Shown here: in pieces, positions 41,304 through 52,655 of the stretch
Position numbering within the stretch: position 1 is the stretch's first letter
Layout: every line of letters starts with the position of its first letter
Assembly: GCA_023213395.1 (NCBI GenBank)
Contig: CM041465.1
Coordinates: forward strand, 145,397,741-145,461,740
DNA: 64,000 nt
Source of the DNA: Cycas panzhihuaensis
Taxonomy: Eukaryota > Cycadophyta
Direction of reading: 5' to 3'
Position numbers and translations under genes: made by a program
Notes under the pieces: generated by a model
The model's database searches: none
What the model was told of the DNA's origin: nothing
The model's input: only the letters and a program-made list of their open reading frames with translations

Positions 41304-43656
41304 CAAAGGAGACTAATTCTTTTCTTGTTCTAACTTCATCTTTAAAAGAGATCAAGTAAGGGTTTTACAAACCCTTGGTGATGGCCTTCGCTCTCCGAAG
41401 ACAATCCAAGGTTTGTCTAAACCTATTTTTTGCAGATCAAAACTTTTTGGAGTGTTTTTAAAGGCTGGAGCAGGTTTCAAGTCTGAATTTTTTTTCAGAT
41501 CTCCTTCAAGGGTGCAGCACATTGTTTTTCTCAAAAAACAATCAATTCTTCCTTATATTTTCTTCAAAAAATTATTTTTTAAAGCAAAAGAGGTAGATCC
41601 GTATTACTCAGCTAGTTTTTTTACTACAAATCAATTCTTTAACCATTTTCTAAGGTTCACAATTGATTTGCAATCAATTTGCTCAGTTGTCCCTCAGATA
41701 TGGGCAAGTTTACTCATATTGTTTGTGATTTTTTCACTAAAAACTACGTTTTCTAGTTGGTTCTTCTTGTAGAACAAGGTGTTGGGCTATTGTGCAGCCA
41801 TTCTAATCTCTCAAATAGAGATTACTTGAAGATTCAGACTCCCATTTGGCTGTGGACAATATACTGGGCAATCTCAGGCCTCAAACCCCACAATGGAAAC
41901 AGAAAAACACTAGTGAAGACTTGTTGAAGTGTCCTTCTCCTCTAACAAGACTTGTTGCCTCCCTGCGAATCCCATGCGACCTCCTCATTACCGTACGGAA
42001 GCCTAAAAGGAGCTACGCAGTCGTTTCTCCACACTGTTCATGCGCCCATCTACACACTCTTTCACTTTGTTCTCTCTCCACTATGAGCCGAATTACTTCA
42101 AACTTGGACTGCACCTCTGTTATAGCAATACAAATCAGCCCCTGAAATTTCATTTGAATATGAGCATTGATCAAGTGGATCGAATGCTCTATGTATCCAT
42201 GGAGTCACGTGGGTGGTGGCGCAGATCATCTTTTTATTTTTACATTGAAATTTTTCATCTCAAAACATTTATATTCTCGACTTTAAGTTATATGACTTTG
42301 AATATTCTTATAATATTCCTTTTTAAATAACCTTTATTTCTTAAAATCTTTCTTTTAATGTTAATCACTTGTTATTTATCAACTAAAGGGGTTGTCTTTT
42401 ACCTTTTTTAAGTCTTCATTAACACATAAATTTCTTAAATATGTTATTTAACTCAAAGTAAGAGCTCTTAAGTCTTTATTTATCATTATCATTCTAAAGG
42501 CTCTTAAATTACTTTTTAGGTATTTTCTAAGGCTCCCTGCGAAGTGTCCTTCATATTCAAGTCACAAAAGGATCTAATTTCAGCCTTTGTTTTGGCATTT
42601 TAAGCTTTCTTTAACACATAATTGAAATTGTATAAGTGTTAAAAAGCTTAGTTGAAGTGATTTTAAATGTTTACTACATTGTAAAAGTGATATTTATCAC
42701 TATTTTTATCATTTTTCCTAAGGCACCTTACCTGGTGACCTAATGCCCTAAGTCACAAAAAGGGCTCAAAAACACTTTTTCAATAAAATCACTTAACCTT
42801 TTTTTATCATTGGGACTATTTTAAGGTCCCAACACTTGGTGCTTGGTGTCCTTATTTTCGAAAAGTGGCTTTCTCTCTCTTCAAGTTGAGCATTTATCAT
42901 TAAAAGGAACCCACTTGTACCTTCATCACAAGGCATCACATCTTTATTTCTTGGGTACTTAACACTTTCTTGATCTTTTAAAGTGCTTATTTCTTTCTCA
43001 AAACACTTAATGTGTTATCATTGATGTACTCAAGTCTTTACTTGGATTTATTTGGCACTCTTTTATTTTATTAAAGTGCTTTTGTAACAACACTTTTAAG
43101 TGTCATTTTGATGTACCAAGTTGCTTCTTTTGAAGCCCCACGTTGTAAGCTTGTTCAAGCATTTTCTCAAAAGTACATCATCCAAGTAAAATCAATATTA
43201 AGTCAATTGTAATCCTCTTAAAAAGTGATTTAAAATCAAGTAGGAGAGGCCCGAAAAAGTTTCAAACCTTACCTCTAAATTAGCCTTAAGCTTGGTGCAT
43301 TCCCTAAGGGACCAACCGACCGTATGGTCAATGCACGACAATTAAGGTTGCTTGAGGGAAAGGAGGTTCGAAAAGGGTGTTATTGGGGCTGTGAATCCCA
43401 GGGAAGGCATAGTACGTTCATGCAGATCAACCCTACCTGCCTTGTCCTAAATTTGGCTTGATCAACTATTGGATGTCTTCTATAGATCAGGGTTGGACCA
43501 ACTCTTTTGCCTAGTCCTCCACCCCTCATCACTCCATTTAGTTGTTGGATCTTCTAGTAAGATCAGGGTTGTTGGTTTGTTAGAAGGTGGAACTTAAGCA
43601 ACAAAAGCATTGAGTTTCCAAGTCATCCGCTAGCTTTAAGCCTTTACAAGTTTAAC
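41304..43656 (+). other. Long leader of copia A2, no gene
   Basis: There is no long frame. It has a GC-richer island (about 41930-42230), two copies of a conserved motif (AAGGCTCCCTGCGAAGTGTC at 42529, AAGGCACCTTACCTGGTGAC at 42720) and a predicted hairpin GATCTTCTAGTAAGATC at 43548-43564 about 90 nt before the gag ATG. Confidence 0.7.
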
Positions 43657-44304
43657 ATGGTTGCTCTAAATATGCTTAATGCATGCTCCATCAAATTAAC
43701 AGGTTAAGAAAATTATCAAGAGTGGAAGAGGCAAACACAAAACCTCTTAAAAATGAATGAATTTTGGGGTTATGTTTCTGTCAAAATTTTCCAACATGAA
43801 CCTGTGAAACGTGATGGTGTTGTTGTTCAACCAAATCCTAATTATGTTGTTGCTTGGGAAGCCAAGGATGAAATAGCCTTGGCATTTTTACATATAACCA
43901 TTGATGTTAATGTTGATCAAAATATTGCATGTGCTAAAACAAATAAGGAAGCTTTAGACACTTTGTCCTCTTTGTATGAAAGGCGAGATGAAGCTCGCAT
44001 TTTGATGGTGAAAGAAAATCTATATTCTTTGAAATATGTAAAGCCTATGTCGACATTCCTTGCTTCTATCAAAGAAATATGTAATGAATTGAATACATTA
44101 GGAAAACCAGCTTCCAGGGATGAGCTTGTAACAACAATTGTTCGACCTTTGCCTTAAGATTTTAATGGATTCATATCCTCTATTACATGAGATGGCTCAC
44201 TTTCGTGCATGGCTTTCAATCCACTTGAAACTTTGTTACTTCAAGAGGAATAGATTTATGACAAGGAAAATGATAATGAGGCATCCACTGCAGGAGCATT
44301 GAAT
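43657..44304 (+). pseudogene. Gag of copia A2
   Basis: ATG 43657 begins MVALNMLNACSIKLTG, then after one stop, NYQEWKRQTQNLLKMNEFWGYV, WEAKDEIALAFLHITI, NVDQNIACAKTNKEA, SSLYERRDEARILMVKENLY, KPASRDELVTTIVRPLP, a stop at 44156 and a recognisable continuation to ASTAGAL. It is close to the gag at 61071. The zinc knuckle is lost at the junction with the hAT remnant. Confidence 0.87.
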
Positions 44305-44925
44305 CTAAATAATTATTATTTTACTTGTGTTAGCTTTACTATAGTGGTTCGAGAAGGCCATTGTGCTACACAAGTGAGGAATAAGCTCTCATATTGAGTC
44401 ATCAATTTGAGCAATTCACTAGTGGGAAGGACACATTTGGAAATTGACAAGCATCGAGGGGCAAAGCAAAAATGAATCTTATTGAATGGAGGAGTGATCA
44501 TGGGTCAGAAGCGAAACAACACCAATCTTGTGTCATATGCATTCTTTCACAAATAACAAGCTCTTTAACCGCTGAAAGGAATTGGGGCACCTATGGATTT
44601 ATGCACTCAATCAAAGGGAACACATCAGACTCAACGAAGGCAAAAAGTCTAGCTTATGTACAAACAAATCTTGACCTTCTATTTCAAGCAAGGAAATAGT
44701 ACACTAAAGGACTTTCATATATTATGGGATGTGAATACCAAAAATGGAGAGCTTCACCACAAAATTTAGCTTCTGCAAATTTATCTTTATATCCCCCAAT
44801 TCTACTACCAAATGTTCTCAATGATGATGATCCCCCTCCCTCATTTGCTTCTAATGATCCTTCATTTGATTTAGATGATATGTATGGTGTCAACACTAGT
44901 GTTGAGTTTAATCAAAAGACATGAA
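44305..44925 (+). pseudogene. hAT transposase C-terminal remnant
   Basis: The plus strand at about 44430-44925 reads GKDTFGN, KMNLIEWRSDHGSEAKQHQ, CVICILSQITSSLTAERNWG, TYGFMHSIKGN and KAKSLAYVQTNLDLLFQARK. This is the hAT dimerisation region, whose family form runs P..WW..HG..A..L...A.RILSQ..SSS..ERNWSTY.FIHS.KRN.L...+..+LVYVH.NLRL. A stop follows and then an acidic Pro/Ser/Asp-rich tail (NDDDPPPSFASNDPSFDLDD) typical of hAT C termini. The catalytic domain, BED zinc finger and terminal inverted repeats are not seen. It adjoins truncated A2 gag, so a deletion probably fused the two. Confidence 0.8.
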
Positions 44926-46022
44926 TAAAATCATGACAGTGTCATTGTGACTCAAATTTTCGTCATTTATGGCTTTTTTGCGATGTATGAACATTGAGTG
45001 ATGAATTTTGATTATTGATATCATATTCATTGTAGTTTTAGATATCTCATGTACACATTTATTGTTTTTTTAAATTTTCTTTTTGTGTGTGTATATAACC
45101 CTAATTATGTCAAATACTTATATCCTGGAATTTTAAGAATTGCCATCTCCATATATACTTCAACCCCCACATTTGTAGCTATTTCAAAAATAACATTTAA
45201 AAAATTGAAAACATAATAAATTTAATGATTGAAACTACTTCTGTATATACTTTGATTTTTGGATGCATGATTTAGTATATTTTTTATTTTTTAATATTTA
45301 TTTGAAAACCTGAATTGCAAATATCTATGTTTATGAACATTTTCAAAACTAGCATTTCTTCATTTGCATCTCCATTTTGGCATTTCCCCATTTCTACATT
45401 TATAGTAGCTTAAGTTTTGACCAAATTACAAGTGTACAAACAAAATAACATAGACTATTTATCATAGGCCCTAAGAATAAATAATAATAATATGCAATGG
45501 CATCATCCTGGTCATGTGTTTAAATCCAATCATATGTTAATATAATTCTCTCTCAACAAGGGAAAAAGAAAAAGAAAAAAGGCAACGCTTACCTGCACCA
45601 TATCTGTGAAAGGTACTTTTAATGGGAACAAGACTTCTTGAGAAGTGGCATGCCCTTTCTTTAGCAGTTATAAATTAACAATATTGAATAAGCCTACACA
45701 ACTCTCTACTTAGGATACCCATGCCACCATCCTCATCACTAATCAAAAGAATTGGGCAAAGGCACAAGAGACACTCTTATCGCCAAAAGCCTCTCAAAGT
45801 GAGAATGTGTTAATATGACCTTTTTATGATACACTGCAGATATATGTACATTACAGGGGATTCTTGTGTTAGGATGACTACCACAACAATATGCTTAGTT
45901 CATTTTTCCATTTTCATAGATGCAATGGAATGAAAACTATAAATATAGTCACACAAAATAAGTGCAAAGAAAACAAAATAGTGGAATGCCATAACCTCTT
46001 TGTCTGCCTTGGGTTTTTGATG

Positions 46023-46060
46023 AGGGGTGGCGGGGGATGGGGTGGGTTGGGCTGGGGGGA
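46023..46060 (+). other. G-run tract with quadruplex potential inside the SAC9 intron
   Basis: At least six runs of three or more G within about 40 bp on the plus strand, followed by an A-run; the SAC9 transcript strand is therefore C-rich here. It lies about 95 nt inside the intron from the donor at 46155. Confidence 0.5.
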
Positions 46061-46155
46061 AAAAAAAAAAAAGAAATCAACCACTCAGTAGACCATGACT
46101 GACAACAAATCAAGAATGTGTACAAATTTGATTCATCAGTTACTTCTCGACATAC

Positions 46156-46620
46156 CAAGCTTGAGCCACAAAGCTGTTTAAGAATGCCCAAGTAACACTC
46201 CGTGGCACCCTGGCTCTGGAAGCTTTCATCTTGTGGGGGACGCAAAGTCTCTGATCTGTCTTCTTTGTCAAGCTGATCAACTAAACTGTGACCAGGGAAA
46301 CCATGCGCTCTGCTATCTTTAAGTGTAATGGTTTCGCTGTTACATTCAGTCTCAGGTTGAGACCCCACTGATGGAAACACAAAATCCCCTGTAAGGAGGT
46401 CCAGTCCATGGCTTAGAGTGGCACTTGGCTGTGGTGCAGTGGTTACATTTCTACCAGCCAATGATAACTCTGGAAGCAAATCACTCTTTGAAAATAAGGA
46501 CATCTCAAAGGGTTTTCTTTGTTCTTCCTTCGTATTCAATTCACATTGCACAGACTGAAGTATAGTCCCAACATTCGCAAAAAGGCTTCTCCAGGGAAGA
46601 GAGACTCCAAGCACTTCAAT
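46156..46620 (-). CDS. SAC9: SAC9-like phosphoinositide phosphatase, exon (middle region)
   Basis: A 465-bp (155-codon), phase 0-0 minus-strand exon. Acceptor TTTTTGCAG (46621-46622, with a T-rich tract upstream) precedes IEVLGVSLPWRSLFANVG. It continues as a Ser/Thr/Glu-rich, poorly structured segment containing LDLLTGDFVF and ends ECYLGILKQLCGSSL before donor GTATGT. IEVLGVSLPW, LDLLTG and the position before AKQLDYEE.. fit the middle of plant SAC9. The SAC catalytic domain with the CX5R motif should be encoded upstream (right of 46620) but is not visible within the remaining 17.4 kb. Confidence 0.82.
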
Positions 46621-49600
46621 CTGCAAAAACAAAGCACAGAACATTAGCTTGGTAACAGCATGTGTTCAATGCACAGAAGAAACAAGAAAAGATTAACATT
46701 GCCTTTGATCAAATTATATCTGCAATGTCCATGCCCTATCTGAAACAAAACACCACCGTCACAGATCATTGACACTCCCAAGACTAAAATTGAAATGACT
46801 GCAAGCAAATAAACAATATCTTCAGAAACATGCCCTTAATATCATATAAAGTGTCTTGCAGTTCCTCGAGACTGGTGAAAGAGGTGAGAAAATCAGAAGA
46901 TTAAAATATAGAACTTGCAACGATGAGCCTTTCAAAAGTTGAGCAGTAAGAATTACAACATTTCCTTTTTTTCAAAAATTCCCCCCAACCAGAAATTCTA
47001 CATAAAGGCTTTCTCCTATGTAAATTTGTATTAGCAAATCTTATTTGCTCATCATATATAACATCAGAAGAAGTATAATGAAATGGAACCAGAATCACTT
47101 TGCCATTGTTATATAAAGTGACCCACAAGAATAAATGCACTCCAGCATTTTGGCATGGTTTAACCACCTCCATGATTCATAAGTCTCATGAAGCCTTTCC
47201 TAGGGCCCCAGACAATTGCTAATAATTCTGACACATTAAATCATAATCATCTCAATATTTCTTTAACACTCATTTTGCCTAGATGCCTTCTCCTCAATAT
47301 GATTCAAAGTGATTTCAAATCACAATAATTATTTAAATAAAATTGCATTCCAATTCATTCAATATGTCTTGAGATGAAGAGGCTTATGATAGTGTTGCCT
47401 CCATGATGGAAGATATTAAAAACAAAGCAATAATCTGGTGGCCAGAAGGTCAACTTAAACTAAAGGGAATTCACTCACAGACAAGGCAAAGAATGTCTTA
47501 TAGATCAAAGTCGCTTCCCAATATATGCTCTAAAATTGAAAGCAAGAGAACATGCAAAGCCAGCATACTCAAACTCGAGCAAGAGACATTCAGACAAGAA
47601 AACACTAGCATTGCAGTCGTCTTGCCCAAAAACCAAGGGGCAGGAAACAGCATGGTCACAATGAAAACGACCATCTATAAAGGGACGGGCAATGGCATGA
47701 CCACAATGGATATCAGTAAGGATCCAAAACAAGGTCATGGAAATGACCACCTACAGTGACAGAAATGTTGTAACAGTACAATGAAATCTGTCCTATAACT
47801 CTGAGGTTGTACTTCCATTCCAAATAGACCACCACATACAACACAATAGGACACACGCAATGATTTGTATATTTTATTACTCATAATAGAAATAATGTAG
47901 GGGGCCCAAATCTCTACTAGCAGGTAACGGTAATAATCATAGTCATTCACAACAGATTTCATGCATTTGGCAGCAGTAATTCTCCATAGAGATAATATTT
48001 CCAGCGGATAACATACATTTACAGCACACAATTCTTCATAAAATAACATTCAATGGTCATAGTTCATCCATCTCTGCAGTGTAACATCCATACATTGATA
48101 AATAATAGTAGAATTTGAAGTGGTAATAATATTAGAATAATAGAACTTGGTACAATATCCAGCAGTTGTAACTCTCTTCAATGTGAGAACAATCCTCCAA
48201 TTTGGCACGGATGTGCCCTAATGGTGTGAGGCCATTATCCCAAGTAGAACAAATTGTCCAAGACTGTAAATGATCAAAGGCTGTTCTATTTATAGTCTTT
48301 GTTTTTCTCTCTTAAAACCAACTCCTAATTCCCTTTTTAAAAAGAAAACAACTTCATAAAAAAATATATTAAATAATTCCTTCCTTAATCCTCTTAAAAA
48401 CCGACTTCATAATAATAATTCCCTCTATAGAAACCCAACTTCTTCTTTATTTTTGGAAACGCTACAAATATACAGTAGTAAATGATGGATGGCACCCAAG
48501 CCAAGCCTAAAGATGCCCTTTTACACAAACTCCTCTTGTATAAATCTCTAACCTTGTATCTTTCCCCACAAATCTAAGTGATTGTGTGTGCATTCTTAGG
48601 AATGGTGAATGCTCACTCTTACCCTCTGTCTAAATGGTTACAATTGATCATAATTGGTTATACCGTCAATGGCACACTTTATCATATGATTACAAGAATC
48701 ACTAACTATTTGTGGTGACCTAATACAATTAAGTTTAATCCTAACTATTCCTTGTAACCAGTTCTGTCTAAGAAAAACTAAAGCTTTGCCTACATCAACT
48801 AAGCCTTGGGTGCACCAGCCAAAACTCCTTGTAACAAGACCGCCCTTCCTAGAGAACAATATTAAGGATAACACTAGTAAAAATGGTAATTATTTAGACT
48901 TAATGCGGGAAGATTTGGCTTGTTATCTAGGTTTGGAATGAGAAGTCATTCAACGTTATAAGCCACTATAGGGCATTCCCATATGCATTACCCCTAGCCC
49001 CATGCTAGGAACGTGTCTCATATGCCCTCCCTTTGCAATGCACAACTCCATGGTGGTGTTCTCACACACCAAATATATGAATAGTGTCATGGACTCATTT
49101 TTAGACACAAGATGTGTAGCTTAATAGCTATTGTACTTAGCTAACTGCACCCAACATCCACATCCTTCCTTTTTTATGTATTGGGCAATTCTTCTCTCTA
49201 AGAAAAGGCCACTCCCTTAGTGAGGGGACATCCTTTAATATTTATTTATCCCTAGTACTTTGTAATTCATATAAATGAATAATCAGTTATCAAATTTAGA
49301 GGACTTTTTCTTTAATGATGCATCGATGACACAAGGTCTATTCAAATGGACACATTTACATGCTCCATATACTTAATCACACCAACACCTATTGGATTTA
49401 TTGAAGGAGTCTTCCTCTTAGTACCATATCTATACAAGAGGGAATACTGCTCTTTCTCTCCTGATTAATCCACATAAATGACATTCTCATTCCATCCCTT
49501 GTTCATGGGATAAACTCACTATGACCATAGTTATACTTCTCCTTGATCCTGTACAAGAAGGAGGTTGGAAGCATCTCTATAATCATAACTTTTTATTATC

Positions 49601-50446
49601 AATATTCAAAACTCCTTTAGACATAGCCATCTCTAAAGTTATGCCTTTTCCTCCTCCCATATAGGAAAGAGAATACAAGCAAATCCATGCTTACATACTT
49701 CTCAATCATTTTCATTTAATTTCTCTTCGAGCAACAAATGCGAGAAGACATATATCTACTTTCACGATTTCTTTTCTACCCAAACATTTAACCAAAGCAA
49801 CACATACTAAGGGATATATTTATCCAAGGGTTCTCCCAAAACAACATATGCTAATGGGACATAGCTATCCAAGGATGCTCCTAAAATAACACATGCTAAG
49901 GGATAATCCGTGCAAGGATCCTCCTAAAAGTTCTCTGAGCAGCAGGGTCTCAAAAGTCTTAGCTCAGATGTTAACTTAGTTTTAAAGGGTATAGCGTCAC
50001 AAAATTTTTCCTTGTTTCTTTGGTCATAGAATTCCAAGAATGGTTGATCATGTACATTTATATTGGCAAACACTTATTAATGAAAACATGTCATATTGAA
50101 GTTATCAACTAGTAATTGTAGGCTATGCACTGTTTTGATTTCTGATGTGTTTTTCCATCATAATGACCTTTTAAAACAAAAGCATTTCAAATTTCTCTCA
50201 AGAACATTTTTCACTTTCAAAGGCATAAAAATCAAATCTTCAATATGCAAATCTATCACTATATGTGATGCATCATTGGATCGTCAAAATTTTAGCGATA
50301 ATACTTTATGCAAATAATATTTTTCACTACATCTAACACATTTCTCTTTTGCAAACTATGTCACAAAACTTTCAAAAATCTGAGCATAGTACTACATGCA
50401 AATCTGATCACTAATTATTCCAATTTACAAAAGTAAAAGTTCTGAA
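46621..50446. other. No gene recognised; probable upstream SAC9 intron
   Basis: AT-rich sequence without convincing frames. There is a TATA-like CTATAAATAGAACAG on the minus strand at about 48280-48294 that may belong to an unrecognised LTR. A degenerate three-copy repeat of about 45-54 bp lies at 49797-49928 (shared core TATCCAAGG..CTCC.AAAA). Confidence 0.4.
49797..49928. repeat. Three-copy degenerate tandem repeat
   Basis: Units begin CAACACATACTAAGGGATA, CAACATATGCTAATGGGACA and TAACACATGCTAAGGGATAA and each ends in CTCC.AAAA. Origin unknown. Confidence 0.55.
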
Positions 50447-51300
50447 CTAATTATTTTTCCTCAAATACGTAATGGTGGTTTTACCAATTGAAATGTTAGA
50501 ATAAATTGTTGGGTGTACAATTGGGCTAAGCAGATGTGTTAAGAGTTGTAGGACCCTGCGAAGAGTTATACACTTCAAACTCTTGTGATCCAAGTTTTTG
50601 CGATTTTCGCCTGGGATGTATGCATATGCAATGCACCCAAAGGTTTTCAAATGATCAATGGTAGATTTACAACTAGTCCATTTTTCTGCAGAGGTCATAC
50701 CACGAATTGCTTTTGTTGGTACCCTATTTAGGGTATAAACAACAGTCCCAATAACTTTTGCCCAAAATTTAGGCGGCAAGTTCTTCACGCACACCATACA
50801 CCTTGCCATTTCCATCATGCTACAATTCTTTTCTTCAACAACAATGTTTTGTTGTGGAGTATACGGAACTGTGAATTCCTATGTTATGCCATGATTTAGA
50901 CAGAACTAATTAAAAGCATTATGGTTGTATTCCTTGCCATTATCACTCAGAATTTTTATCTTCTTTTCACATTCATTCTCGACACATACCTTTGATTCAC
51001 AAAAGCAGTCGAACACTTCAAACTTCTCTTTCAAGAAATATACTTAGGCCTTCCTAGTATAATCATCTATAAACACTAAAGTACAAGAAGCTCTAAGTAT
51101 GGAAGGGTTTGAGAGAGGACTGATCACATCAGAATGCACAAGCTCTAGCTTCTCCTTAGCTCTCCAGGCACAATCTCGAGCAATGATGCTTCTCGTCCAT
51201 GCATCCTTCACATACACCTTCTAAACAAGAAACATGGGCCATTGCTTCCACCATTTTTAGTTGATTCATAAGTGCTATGTTTTATAATTAAGATGTCCAA
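50447..51300 (-). pseudogene. Integrase of copia F
   Basis: On the minus strand: CAWRAKEKLELVHSDV, FIDDYTRKA, KKIKILSDNGKEYNHNAF, YTPQQNIVVEEKN, then an open frame 50447-50818 with MMEMARCMVCVKNLPPKFWA, LNRVPTKAIRGMTSAEKW, LKTFGCIAYAYIPGENRK. The element ends at about 50447; no reverse transcriptase follows on the left. Stops and shifts are common. F belongs to a copia family distinct from A, C and G. Confidence 0.8.
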
Positions 51301-51725
51301 GGCGTTCATGCCAAAGTTTATTCACATCATCAACACTAACTATAAAGGCATAGGAACTATTCTAGGAATGCAATTTCTCAAACACCCAAAAATCGTCCCT
51401 TACTTTTCTAGTAACAATGATAAAAAAAAAATTCTTAGGATCTTTAATTAGGTATATGTCTTTGTAGAGTTCAACCTTCATACCTTTTTTGCAGATCTCT
51501 TGATCTGATAAAGGGTTCATCTTCATCTTGGGTACATAATACCCACCATTAAATTTTCCTCCCACAAAACAAATAGTGGCAACACCTTCAATAGGCAATT
51601 CGCTTGCATCTCTAAGAATGATTCCAGCTTCACTAGGACCAACATTCCATGCGTCAAAGTTCTACTTAGAAATGTGTTTTTGTGCTCCTAAGTCCAAAAT
51701 CTAGTAGTCTCTTCAATTTGACTCA
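51301..51725 (-). pseudogene. Protease and GAG-pre-integrase region of copia F
   Basis: Minus strand: ILDLGAQKHIS (family W-I-L-D-S-G-A-x-x-H; Ser is Leu here), FDAWNVGPSEAG, then the 51362-51598 frame IEGVATICFVGGKFNGGYYV, KMKMNPLSDQEICKKG, VELYKDIYLIKD. A decayed relic. Confidence 0.72.
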
Positions 51726-52655
51726 ACTAACAAGGCTAATACTTTTGCATAGTAAGTTGGAACATCCTTTCCTTTCTCAACCTCACTTTCTTTGTGTCTA
51801 TCCCACCTTTCGAACTAACAATTCTTCTCTTTGTGGCCATCCTTCTTGCAGTAATTACATTTTCTAATAAACTTCTTCTCTCGAGAAATCTCTCCTGATT
51901 TTTATGTGAACTTTTCTTCCTGAATGTCATCTCTGCTTTACATCTTCATGACCAAGACTTGATTTGATATGAAACCACCAAGTAGACCATGGTGCTTTAA
52001 CTTGGCATCCTTGGCTAGAATGAGACCCTTCAACTTCTCAAATGATTCACCCTACATTACTTCATCTCCCTCATAGATGGTATAAAAGGTTCCAAATGCA
52101 GTTGGCAGTTTCCACATAACAAATGCAAACAATAGTGCATCATCAATTGGTCTTGATTTAATCTCTTCTAATTATTTCCTCAAATTAGTTATTTTATTCA
52201 AATAGTTTTATTCAAGTAGGTGCTTATGTTGCTTTTGTCTTCCATTGTTGCATTAAAAAGCTCCATCATCAAAGTAACACGGCGATTTGTCTTTTTCTTT
52301 TCAAATGTCTCACACAATTTTGTCCATATTTCATTTGGTTTATTGAGGTTGTGGACTTGGCTCTCTAATTAGATGCCAAAGACAATTTTGATAGCCCAAC
52401 AGCCATAAACTGCACCTCCTCTTAACAAGTTTGCTCTTTCATATCCAATGAAATAGCAAGCAACTCATTTTTGGTAATCCCCCAAAATTGATTCAACATT
52501 AAAACCAACTCCATGTTAGACTTCCACTCACTGAAATTATTCCCATTTGTGTGCGGAAGAAAGAAACACATAATTTTGAAAAGAATTTTAGTAGAAGTTG
52601 GTCGTACCAAGTGCGACCAGGTGCAACTAGAGGTGTGACCAAGTGTGACCAAAGA
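51726..52655 (-). pseudogene. Gag of copia F with one zinc knuckle
   Basis: Minus strand, N-terminal frame at 52422-52652: NNFSEWKSNMELVLMLNQFW, the copia gag start region. Decayed gag follows, then the zinc knuckle CNYCKKDGHKEKNC (CX2CX4HX4C intact) at about 51810-51855. The start of gag lies near 52600; its leader joins the repeat at 52545-52640, which recurs at 55408-55494. Confidence 0.78.

Larger units (their letters stand above)
40730..44304 (+). mobile_element. Copia A2, 5' part only
   Basis: This has an LTR (40730-41289), primer site, 2.35-kb leader and most of gag, all like A3 at 57822-64000. Sequence similarity ends at about 44304, where a hAT remnant begins. Protease, integrase, reverse transcriptase and 3' LTR are missing. 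It sits in the SAC9 intron in antisense orientation. Confidence 0.82.
39276..46155 (-). other. SAC9 intron, complete, 6,880 bp
   Basis: Phase-0 intron on the minus strand: donor GTATGT at 46155-46150 after TTG, acceptor TTTTGCAG at 39276. Joining the exons gives ...CGSSL-AKQLDYEE..., a smooth continuation of the SAC9 frame. It contains LTR H, copia A2 and a hAT remnant, all on the opposite strand. The sequence at 39400-40368 and 44936-46022 shows no gene; it is AT-rich. Confidence 0.8.

Noticed and set aside
47403-47759. 118-codon frame with repeated GNSM/GNGM-like segments
   Set aside because: It is an isolated frame in non-coding sequence with internal low-complexity repetition and no motif or splice context.
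48638-48874. 78-codon minus-strand frame as an upstream SAC9 exon
   Set aside because: It shows no SAC domain motifs, no suitable splice sites at its edges and no similarity to SAC9 that I recognise.
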